A DNA stretch of 64,000 bases from Glycomyces arizonensis DSM 44726 (GTDB lineage Bacteria > Actinomycetota > Actinomycetes > Mycobacteriales > Micromonosporaceae), in assembly GCF_000482705.1 (NCBI RefSeq), contig NZ_AXWO01000027.1, forward strand, positions 1 through 64,000, read 5' to 3'. This document shows, one piece after another, positions 45,235 through 52,039 of the stretch. The notes beneath the pieces are model-generated. The model ran no database searches and was not told where the DNA came from. It worked only from the letters and a program-made list of their open reading frames with translations. Position 1 is the stretch's first letter; each line of letters begins with the position of its first letter. Both the position numbers and the translations under genes were made by a program.

Positions 45235-46176
45235 TCAGGTGGTGTGGGGTTCGTCGGCGGGGGCGATGCCTTCGGCTTCGCGGACGAGTTCGTCGAGCAG
45301 TTGCATGACGGCGGCGACGGCGGGGCGGCGGGCGGCGCCGCGGAGGGTGACGGCGCGGAAGTGGCGGAAGGGGGTGAAGGGTCCGGAGACGGGGATGCGG
45401 GTGAGGTCGAGGTGGGGTGGGAGGTCGACGAGGCGGGGGACGAGGGCGACGCCGAGGTGGTGGGCGACCATGATGGCGATGACGTTCCATTCGCGGGCTT
45501 CGCCGATGACGGTGGGGCGGAATCCGGCGTTGGAGCAGGCGGTGAGGACGTGGCGGCGGTGGATGGAGCCGGGGACGCCGAGGACCCAGGGTTCGCGTTC
45601 GAGTGAGCGCAGGTCGATGGCGGGGGTGTCGGTGAGGTGGTGGCCGGTGGGGATGACGAGGTCGAAGGGGTCGTTGAAGACGGTTTGGGAGTCGAAGCGG
45701 ATGTCTTCGGGCGGGGGGTTGTCGGGGGTGGCTTCGACGAGGGCGAGGTCGGCTTCGCCGGCGAAGAGGAGGTCGAAGCTTTCGGAGGCTTCGGCTTCTC
45801 TGAGGCGCAGTTCGAGGGCGGGGTAGTGGGTGCGGGCGCGGTCGACGAGGGGGGCGAGGAGGGTGGCGATGGCGGTGGGGAAGCCGCACAGGCGCATGAG
45901 GCCGGAGGGTTCGCCTTCGGTGGCTTGGAGTTCGGCTTCGGCGAGGCGCCACATGGCTTCGATGGCGTCGATGTGGGCGAGGAGGATGTGGGCGGCGGAG
46001 GAGAGGCGGACTCTGCGGCCGTGGGGTTCGAGGAGGGGGACGCCGAGTTCTTTGGAGAGGAGGCGGATCTGCTGGGAGGCGGCTGAGGTGGACATGTGGA
46101 GGGATTTGGCGGCGGCGGAGACGGTGCCGTGGTGGGCGATGGCGCGCAGTACGTGCAGTCGGCGCAGATCGATCAC
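45235..46176 (-). CDS. LysR family transcriptional regulator
   Basis: A 313-residue LysR protein. The N-terminal helix-turn-helix is LRRLHVLRAIAHHGTVSAAAKSLHMSTSAASQQIRLLSKELGVPLLEPHGRRVRLS. An effector-binding domain of two periplasmic-binding-like lobes follows (PSGLMRLCGFPTAIATLLAPLV... to RRPAVAAVMQLLDELV). The start is GTG with AAAGGAGG upstream. Its gene is followed by the MurA paralogue in the same direction, so it may control this operon as well as itself. Inverted repeats of LysR type lie just upstream. Confidence 0.92.
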   Translation of the reverse strand: MIDLRRLHVLRAIAHHGTVSAAAKSLHMSTSAASQQIRLLSKELGVPLLEPHGRRVRLSSAAHILLAHIDAIEAMWRLAEAELQATEGEPSGLMRLCGFPTAIATLLAPLVDRARTHYPALELRLREAEASESFDLLFAGEADLALVEATPDNPPPEDIRFDSQTVFNDPFDLVIPTGHHLTDTPAIDLRSLEREPWVLGVPGSIHRRHVLTACSNAGFRPTVIGEAREWNVIAIMVAHHLGVALVPRLVDLPPHLDLTRIPVSGPFTPFRHFRAVTLRGAARRPAVAAVMQLLDELVREAEGIAPADEPHTT

Positions 46177-46199
46177 TGGGTGGGCCTCCTTTGATGGTT

Positions 46200-46232
46200 A
46201 AGCTTTCGCTTCACAGTGAGTTTCGCAAACTC
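46200..46232. promoter_or_regulatory. Candidate LysR-binding sites
   Basis: AAGC-TTTC-GCTT (46200-46211) and GAGTTT-CGC-AAACTC (46218-46232) are two adjacent inverted repeats 24 to 56 bases before the lysR start. The spacing fits a regulator tetramer and autoregulation. Confidence 0.5.
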
Positions 46233-46343
46233 AGGCTGCCGGTGTGTTGTGAGGCGGGGGAATGAGGTCTTACATTCGATGAGGGCGGGCGTCGACCCGT
46301 ACCGATCTCATGTTTCCAGACATCCTGTGAGGAGGAATGGCTC

Positions 46344-46535
46344 ATGCTGTGCTGCCCGTTTTGTGGTTGGCCCGATGACGATCCGGTGACGACCGTCTCG
46401 GTGCATCCGACACCGTCGGGTGTCACGATGTGGACGCGGTGTGCTTGTGGGTCGCTCCAGACCAGGGTGCTTCGCGGGGCGAGGGCCGTGGTGACGGCTC
46501 GGAGTCGTCCGAGTGTGAAGACCGCGGCTGTGTAG
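46344..46535 (+). CDS. Small zinc-ribbon protein
   Basis: A 63-residue protein with CCPFCGW near the N terminus (Cys3, Cys4, Cys7) and RCACG (Cys33, Cys35) after a short strand, which gives a likely zinc knuckle. The C terminus is basic. A very good ribosome site (GGAGGA, seven bases before ATG) supports translation. The family is not recognised; small zinc ribbons of this type often bind RNA or act as regulators. It is transcribed away from lysR and stands alone. Confidence 0.6.
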   Translation: MLCCPFCGWPDDDPVTTVSVHPTPSGVTMWTRCACGSLQTRVLRGARAVVTARSRPSVKTAAV

Positions 46536-46650
46536 TCGGTCTCCCCGCCACCCCCTCTTTCACTGCTCTCTCTTTTTCGCGCGCCGCGGCGATGCGGCTG
46601 TTTCGGCGTGCGTTCATGCCATCTACCTGCGATACAGAAGGAATCTGTCG

Positions 46651-47037
46651 ATGCCGGACTTCGACCTGCGCATGGCGCTCCAGATTTTCGGGGCGCTGCT
46701 GTGCATTGCCAACTACCTGCTCATCCAGACGCGGCGCATCACGGCCACGCAGCCGGTGTCGCTGCTCATCGTCGCTTCGGGCGGTGTGATTCTGCTCGCT
46801 TCGGCCATCCTGGGTGCTGACTGGGGCCTGATCATGCTCGAGGTGTCGTGGCTGGTCATGGTCTCGGTGACCTTGATCGTGCGGCACCGTGAGTCGGTGG
46901 CTTCGGCGGCCGCTGCGAATGCGGGTGCCGAGGTGGACACCGGTGCGATCGCCGTGGGCACGGCCGCGGTGGAGACCGTGGCGGCGTTCGACATGGGGAA
47001 CACCGGCGAGCTGGAGCTCGTGGGCGCGGGCCGCTAG
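46651..47037 (+). CDS. CBU_0592-like membrane protein
   Basis: A 128-residue protein with three membrane helices in its first 78 residues (LRMALQIFGALLCIANYLLIQ, VSLLIVASGGVILLASAIL and WGLIMLEVSWLVMVSVTLIV), the pattern of the CBU_0592 family, whose function is unknown. The last 50 residues are Ala/Gly/Glu-rich and soluble. GAAGGAA precedes the ATG. Its TAG stop codon forms the first three bases of the -10 box TAGTCT that serves the response-regulator gene. Confidence 0.75.
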   Translation: MPDFDLRMALQIFGALLCIANYLLIQTRRITATQPVSLLIVASGGVILLASAILGADWGLIMLEVSWLVMVSVTLIVRHRESVASAAAANAGAEVDTGAIAVGTAAVETVAAFDMGNTGELELVGAGR

Positions 47038-47046
47038 TCTGCTGGT

Positions 47047-47688
47047 GTGACAATCCGAGTGCTCATCGCCGACGATCAGGAGATGGTCCGGGCCGGTTTC
47101 CGGGCGATCATCGACGCGCAGAGCGACATGGAGGTGGTGGCCGATGCCGCCGACGGCGTCGAGGCGGTGGCCCAGGCGCGGCGGCATCGGCCCGATGTGT
47201 GTCTGTTCGACATCCGGATGCCGCGCCTGGACGGCCTGGAGGCGACGCGGACGCTGCTGGCGAACGGGCCCGGCCCCAGGATCGTGGTGGTGACCACGTT
47301 CGATACCGACGAGTACGTGTACGGGGCGCTGCGGTCGGGGGCGACGGGGTTCTTGTTGAAGGATTCGGGTCCGACGCTGCTGGTGGAGGCGGTGCGGGCG
47401 GCCGCGGGCGGGGAGTCGCTGGTGTCGCCGTCGGTGACGGTGCGGCTGTTGGAGCGGTTGACCGAGCCGGTGGTGCGGGGGCCTCGGGCCGATGAGGTGT
47501 TGACCGAGCGGGAGCTGGATGTGGTGGAGCATGTGGCGCGGGGTCGCACCAATGCCGAGATCGCGGGGGCGCTGTTCGTGTCGGTCTCGACGGTGAAGAC
47601 GCATCTGGAGGCGGTGCGGATGAAGTTGGGGGCGCGCAATCGCACGGAGATCGCGATCTGGGCGTGGGAGCACGGCGTCGTCGGCTGA
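47047..47688 (+). CDS. Orphan response regulator, NarL/LuxR family
   Basis: A 213-residue regulator. The receiver has ADD (8-10) and the phosphoacceptor Asp55 (VCLFDIRMPRLDG); Lys lies in FLLKDSG. The LuxR domain is LTERELDVVEHVARGRTNAEIAGALFVSVSTVKTHLEAVRMKLGARNRTEIAIWAWE. No kinase gene is nearby, so its signal source is unknown. GTG is six bases after TAGTCT (47035-47040), a leaderless arrangement. Its stop overlaps the yigZ-like ATG by one base. Codons end mainly in G, unlike the regulator at 7.1 kb. Confidence 0.9.
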   Translation: MTIRVLIADDQEMVRAGFRAIIDAQSDMEVVADAADGVEAVAQARRHRPDVCLFDIRMPRLDGLEATRTLLANGPGPRIVVVTTFDTDEYVYGALRSGATGFLLKDSGPTLLVEAVRAAAGGESLVSPSVTVRLLERLTEPVVRGPRADEVLTERELDVVEHVARGRTNAEIAGALFVSVSTVKTHLEAVRMKLGARNRTEIAIWAWEHGVVG

Positions 47689-48299
47689 TGCGTGGGATCG
47701 CGGTGGCCGAGTGCACGGTCGAGACGGTGGTGAACCGGTCCCGGTTCGTGTGCACGGTGTATCGGGTGGCCGGTGAGGGCGAGGCGCGGGAGCGGATCGA
47801 GGCGCATCGGCGGCGGTGTTGGGACGCGTCGCACAACTGCACGGCGTATGTGCTCGATGGCGGCGCGGTGGAGCGGTCGTCCGATGACGGTGAGCCGGCG
47901 GGGACGGCGGGGGCGCCGATGCTGGAGGTGCTGCGGGGGCGTGGCCTGAGTGAGGTGCTGGCGGTGGTGACGCGGTATTTCGGCGGGGTGAAGCTGGGGA
48001 CCGGCGGTTTGGTGCGCGCGTATGGTTCGGCGGTGTCGCGGGCGGTCGAGGCGGCGGGGACGGTCGTGGTGGCGGTGTGGCCGCGGCTGCGGGTGCGTCT
48101 GGACTATGACCGGGCGGGGAGTCTGGAGGGGCTGTTGCGGCTGCGGGAGGATGTGCGGTTGCTCGCGGTGGAGTTCGGTCCGGTGGTGGTCTTCGATGTG
48201 GCGTGCGCCGATGTCGAGGTGCTGGCGGGGTGGTTGGCGTCGCAGACGGCGGGTGCGGCGGAGGTCGAGCCTGCTGGGGCGATGCGGGTCGAGCTGTAG
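47688..48299 (+). CDS. YigZ/IMPACT family protein
   Basis: A 203-residue protein. The N-terminal UPF0029 domain shows VNRSRFVCTVYRV, the nucleic-acid-binding segment CWDASHNCTAYVL, SSDDGEPAGTAGAPMLEVL and VVTRYFGGVKLGTGGLVRAYGSAV, all diagnostic. The C-terminal DUF1949 ferredoxin-like domain follows. The eukaryotic relative IMPACT modulates the Gcn2 kinase; the bacterial role is unsettled but probably linked to ribosomes or tRNA. ATG overlaps the response-regulator stop (TGATG), so the two are translated together. Confidence 0.93.
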   Translation: MRGIAVAECTVETVVNRSRFVCTVYRVAGEGEARERIEAHRRRCWDASHNCTAYVLDGGAVERSSDDGEPAGTAGAPMLEVLRGRGLSEVLAVVTRYFGGVKLGTGGLVRAYGSAVSRAVEAAGTVVVAVWPRLRVRLDYDRAGSLEGLLRLREDVRLLAVEFGPVVVFDVACADVEVLAGWLASQTAGAAEVEPAGAMRVEL

Positions 48300-48332
48300 G
48301 GTGTTCCTTTTGGAGCAGATTGGGGCAGTGTG

Positions 48333-49310
48333 ATGACCACCAGAGATGTGAACGATAACGTACCGGTGTTTCCGAACCCGTTCATCACCGAGCGCGCCGA
48401 TCCCCAGATCACCCGAGGCCCGGGCGGGCGCTACTACTTCACCGGCACCGTCCCGGCCTTCGACCGGATCGTGCTGCGCGGCGCCGACACCCTCGCAGGC
48501 CTGCCCGACGCCGACGAGGTGACGATCTGGACCGCCCACGAGAGCGGCCCGATGGGCTCGCACATCTGGGCGCCCGAACTGCACTGGATCGACGGCGCCT
48601 GGTACGTCTACTTCGCCGCCGGCGACGCCGGGGACGCGACCGCCGACGTCTGGCGCATCCGCATGTACGTCCTGGCCAACCCCAGCCCGAACCCGCTCGA
48701 AGGCACCTGGACCGAGCAGGGCCAGATCGCCACCCCGATCGACTCGTTCTCCCTGGACGCCACCACGTTCGCCTGCGCGGGCCGGCGCTACCTGTGCTGG
48801 GCCCAGCACAACCCCGAGCTACCCGAAACCAACACCAGCCTCTACCTCGCCGAACTGGCGAACCCGTGGACCATCACCGGCACCCCCGTCGAGATCTCCC
48901 GCCCGGACCGGGACTGGGAGCGGATCCGCTTCGCCGTCAACGAAGGCCCCTACGCCCTGATCCGGGGCGGCCGGGTCTTCATCACCTACTCCGCCTCGGG
49001 CACCGGCGCCGAATACTGCGTCGGCCTGCTCACCGCGGGCGCCGCAGCCGACCTCCTCGATCCCGGCTCGTGGACCAAACACGACGAGCCGGTCTTCACC
49101 ACCAGCGAGGCGAACAGCATCTTCGGGCCCGGCCACAACGCGTTCACCGTCGACGAACACGGCCGCGACGTGCTGGTCTACCACGCCCGCGCCTACCCCG
49201 AGATCGAAGGCGACCCCCTGGACAACCCCGACCGGCACTGCCGCCTCCAGCCGTTCGGCTGGAAGAGCGACGGCACCCCCGACTTCGGCGAGCCCCTGCC
49301 CGAACCGTAA
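48333..49310 (+). CDS. Glycoside hydrolase family 43 protein
   Basis: A 325-residue five-bladed propeller glycosidase, probably an arabinofuranosidase or xylosidase. Candidate catalytic residues are the Asp in RADPQITRG (base), the Asp in FSLDATTFA and the Glu in FAVNEGPYALIRGG (acid). WAPELHWIDGAWYVYFAAG is another family hallmark. No signal peptide is present, so it acts on oligosaccharides inside the cell. ATG 48333 is chosen; GTG 48330 is adjacent. Its coding sequence is entirely crossed on the other strand by the extended arfB frame. Confidence 0.9.
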   Translation: MTTRDVNDNVPVFPNPFITERADPQITRGPGGRYYFTGTVPAFDRIVLRGADTLAGLPDADEVTIWTAHESGPMGSHIWAPELHWIDGAWYVYFAAGDAGDATADVWRIRMYVLANPSPNPLEGTWTEQGQIATPIDSFSLDATTFACAGRRYLCWAQHNPELPETNTSLYLAELANPWTITGTPVEISRPDRDWERIRFAVNEGPYALIRGGRVFITYSASGTGAEYCVGLLTAGAAADLLDPGSWTKHDEPVFTTSEANSIFGPGHNAFTVDEHGRDVLVYHARAYPEIEGDPLDNPDRHCRLQPFGWKSDGTPDFGEPLPEP

Positions 49311-49727
49311 GTCGCCGGTGTCGCGGCGCAGCCGCTTGACCTCGCCGCGGCGCCGCTTCGCCTCCAGACGCCGACGCTTGGCGCCCTTCGACGGCTTGGT
49401 GGCCTTGCGGGCCGGGGGCGGCGCGGCGATCGAACGGCGCAGCAGCTCACCGAGCCGCTCGGCCGCGGCCTGGCGGTTGCGCAGCTGCGAGCGGAACTGC
49501 GAGGCGGTGATCGTGACCGTCCCATCGACCAGGCGGCCCGACAGGCGGCTCAGTGCCCGCTGCACCAGCGGCTCGGGGATCGCCTTGCTCGCGGCCACGT
49601 CGAAGACGAGCTCGACGCGCGAATCGGTGGTGTTGACCCCCTGGCCGCCCGGCCCCGACGAACGCGAGAACCGCCAGGTCAGTTCGCTGTCGGGGATGGC
49701 GATGTCGTCGGTGACCCGCACGGGCAC
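48819..49727 (-). CDS. arfB: Ribosome-rescue hydrolase ArfB with abnormal C-terminal extension
   Basis: The first 135 residues are a complete ArfB: IPDSELTWRFSRSSGPGGQGVNTTDSRVELVFDV carries the GGQ motif that releases peptides from stalled ribosomes, and the basic tail KATKPSKGAKRRRLEAKRRRGEVKRLRR binds the mRNA channel. Family members stop about there. This frame continues without a stop to 302 residues, antisense to the last 490 bases of the GH43 gene. The extension has no domain and looks like a shadow of GH43, so a stop codon has probably been lost or a frameshift or base error occurred. GTG is preceded by GAGGAG. Confidence 0.8.
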   Translation of the reverse strand: MPVRVTDDIAIPDSELTWRFSRSSGPGGQGVNTTDSRVELVFDVAASKAIPEPLVQRALSRLSGRLVDGTVTITASQFRSQLRNRQAAAERLGELLRRSIAAPPPARKATKPSKGAKRRRLEAKRRRGEVKRLRRDTGDLRFGQGLAEVGGAVALPAERLEAAVPVGVVQGVAFDLGVGAGVVDQHVAAVFVDGERVVAGPEDAVRLAGGEDRLVVFGPRAGIEEVGCGARGEQADAVFGAGARGGVGDEDPAAPDQGVGAFVDGEADPLPVPVRAGDLDGGAGDGPRVRQFGEVEAGVGFG

Positions 49728-49751
49728 GACCGGCTCCTCTCAAGCGTCGAA

Positions 49752-50798
49752 TCAAGCACCGAAGGCGCGATGCGCCCAGCGGACGAACATCGCGAAGATC
49801 GGGCGGCCGCGCTCCAGGACCGCGTCGTCGCCGGAGCCGACCTCGGCCTCGTAGGTGCTCTCGTCCAGCGGCTTGCCCGCGGTGAGCCGGCCGAGCACCG
49901 TCGGGGCGAGCCAAGCGTACTTGGCCGCGCCGGTGACCGCGATCGCCTCGGCGAGACGCTCACCGCTGTATCCGGCGTCGGTGAGCCCGGCGCGGTAGGC
50001 GTCGGTGACCGCCTGCTCGGTCTCGGCCAACAGCGCGACCGGTTGGAGGCCGTCGAGGAAGGTGTCGGCGATGAGATTGGCGATGTCCTCGCCGACCGCG
50101 CCGCGCCCCAGGAACGCCCAGTCGAGCAGGACCGGGTCGGTGCCGCGGCACGTCAGGTTCATCGGCCACACGTCCAGATGGCACAGCGTCTGCGGCAGCG
50201 CCTCGGCCCGGTCGAACAGTTCGCCGCGGCGCTCCCAGATGGCGCGCAAGCCCGCCCGGAGGTCGCCGGGCCAGTGGCGGGCGGCGGTCGGGTGGTCCCA
50301 GTCGATGTCCGCGAAGGCATTGCGGCCCGAATACTGGCGCAGCCAGGTCCGCGAATGCCAGGCCTGCTCGGAGCCGGTGACGTGCCGGGCCTGGGCGGCG
50401 CCGAGCTGGCGGGCGAAGTGCGTGAACTGCCCGGTGTCCCAGCGGTCGGCGGCGGTGCCCTGGACGTCTTCGAGCCACAGCTCGGCCGACCCGTCGGGGC
50501 GCTCGGCGGCGGCCAGGAGCTGGGGCGCGCTCAAGGCCGTGCCCTCGCCGTAGCGGGCCGCGGCGCCGGTGGTGTAGGCGAGGTATTCGCGTTTCCAGTA
50601 GTTCCAGTGGTGCGGGTCGTCGCTGGCGGCCCACCGGCCGGGCCCGCCGCTGCCGGGGGTGGCGTGTTTGAGGATGGCGGTGCCGCCGGGGCCGGTGACG
50701 CGCCAGATGCCGCCGGTGGCCTCGTTGACGGTGTTGTGTTGCAGCGCTTCCCACTCGATGGGGGTGCCGACGGGGGAGCAGGCGGGTTCGGTGAGCAC
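49752..50798 (-). CDS. Aminoglycoside phosphotransferase-like kinase
   Basis: A 348-residue protein of the APH/choline kinase fold. The catalytic loop is TLCHLDVWPMNLTC (HxDxxxxN) and the metal-binding Asp is in PVLLDWAFLGRGAVGEDIANLI. The N-lobe Lys is probably in GTAILKHA. The substrate is unknown; sequence does not imply antibiotic resistance, since most such proteins phosphorylate small metabolites. The gene starts 12 bases after the exported-protein gene and may share its transcript. Confidence 0.82.
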   Translation of the reverse strand: MLTEPACSPVGTPIEWEALQHNTVNEATGGIWRVTGPGGTAILKHATPGSGGPGRWAASDDPHHWNYWKREYLAYTTGAAARYGEGTALSAPQLLAAAERPDGSAELWLEDVQGTAADRWDTGQFTHFARQLGAAQARHVTGSEQAWHSRTWLRQYSGRNAFADIDWDHPTAARHWPGDLRAGLRAIWERRGELFDRAEALPQTLCHLDVWPMNLTCRGTDPVLLDWAFLGRGAVGEDIANLIADTFLDGLQPVALLAETEQAVTDAYRAGLTDAGYSGERLAEAIAVTGAAKYAWLAPTVLGRLTAGKPLDESTYEAEVGSGDDAVLERGRPIFAMFVRWAHRAFGA

Positions 50799-50810
50799 GG
50801 GACGATTGTG

Positions 50811-51995
50811 TCAGTCGCCTGGGCCGAGGCCGGGGCACGGGTCGCCGCCGATGGCGCTGATGCAGTCGACGCCGAGCAAGTCCTGCATCCAATCGCTGCC
50901 CGGCCCGTCGTTGCTGGAGTGTTCGCTGATCTCGTGGTCGGCGGTGCAGTGCTCGGCGGCCGTGTCGCAGGAGCGGACGTCGACGACCACGGCGGTGCGC
51001 ATGGCTCGCGGGTCGGGGGTTACGGCGTTGTAGCGGATCCAGCCGGCCAGTGGCGTGGTGGTGTCCTTCTGGAACGGTTCGGCGGCGAAGCGGTGGAAGG
51101 TCTGCGGGTTCATGCTGCCTCGGTCGAGGACCGGGACGCAGGCCGGTGTGAGCAGGCGGTCTTCGCTGGGGAAGGCGGAGACCGCGCTGTAGACGGTCGC
51201 CTGTTCGCGTCGGTGTGCGGCAGGGTCGTCGTACCGGTCGGTCAGGTGGAGGTCGTCGATCCTGAGTTTCAGGTCGAGATCCTCGCAGTGCTGGTAGTTC
51301 TCGCCCATCATCGGCCAGGACCAGTTCGGTCCCCACACGCCTGAATCGTACGAGTCGCCGAGGTTGACGCCGAAACCGTAGTAGTCGACCTGGGTGGCGG
51401 CGGCATAGTCGACCGGGTCGAGGTTGGCGGTCTGGGTGACGAACAGCTTGTCGGGGCTCCAGTCGTCGTCGGATTCCTTGCCGAGGAATTCGTCCATGTC
51501 GACCGGTGCGTGCTGGTCGGCCCGGGTGCAGGATTGCAGGAGCGTGGTGCCTGCCGGGCTGGTCAGGCGGGCGTTGAGGCAGTTGATCCCCGCGGCGGTG
51601 GTGGCCTCGGCGGCGATGCCGAGGCGCTGGCCGGCGCCGAAGGCGTCGGTGTAGGTCTCCAGGCGGACCTCGCTGATCGTCAGCGCCGCCTCCCACACCA
51701 GTTCGAGCGTGATCTCCTTGGCGGGGACGGCGAGCGTGCGGGCCTGGACGGTGGCCGGGTCGTCGATACCGTCGAGCAGTCCCGTCGCGTCGGCCGCCGG
51801 TGCGGCCGCAAGGTCACTGCCGTCCCATGCGAAGACCTCGCCGGTGGGCGGCACGACAGTCCCGCGGAGTAGGTCGTAGGCGTCGCCCCAAATGGGATGC
51901 CAGGCGGTGAGCGCGCAGGCGAGGGCGACGGCCGCCACCCACCGGGGTCGCATCGAAGGCGTCTGGAGGGCATCGTGGGGGATCAGGCGGGGCAT
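50811..51995 (-). CDS. Exported or membrane-anchored protein of unknown function
   Basis: A 394-residue protein of an unrecognised family. A single hydrophobic stretch (WVAAVALACALTAWHPIWG, about 19 to 37) after a basic segment is a signal or anchor. The rest is acidic and extracellular, with eight or more cysteines in spaced pairs (NCLNARL...LQSC; EHCEDLD; PACVPVL; RSCDTAAEHC; DCISAIGGDPC), which suggests disulfides, and a beta-rich composition. The start is ATG 51995, six bases after TAGCAT (52002-52007), hence probably leaderless. The APH-like kinase follows. Confidence 0.65.
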   Translation of the reverse strand: MPRLIPHDALQTPSMRPRWVAAVALACALTAWHPIWGDAYDLLRGTVVPPTGEVFAWDGSDLAAAPAADATGLLDGIDDPATVQARTLAVPAKEITLELVWEAALTISEVRLETYTDAFGAGQRLGIAAEATTAAGINCLNARLTSPAGTTLLQSCTRADQHAPVDMDEFLGKESDDDWSPDKLFVTQTANLDPVDYAAATQVDYYGFGVNLGDSYDSGVWGPNWSWPMMGENYQHCEDLDLKLRIDDLHLTDRYDDPAAHRREQATVYSAVSAFPSEDRLLTPACVPVLDRGSMNPQTFHRFAAEPFQKDTTTPLAGWIRYNAVTPDPRAMRTAVVVDVRSCDTAAEHCTADHEISEHSSNDGPGSDWMQDLLGVDCISAIGGDPCPGLGPGD

Positions 51996-52039
51996 CGGGC
52001 GATGCTACCAATCCTCACTTCTCCCTTGTGGCCACCGAT

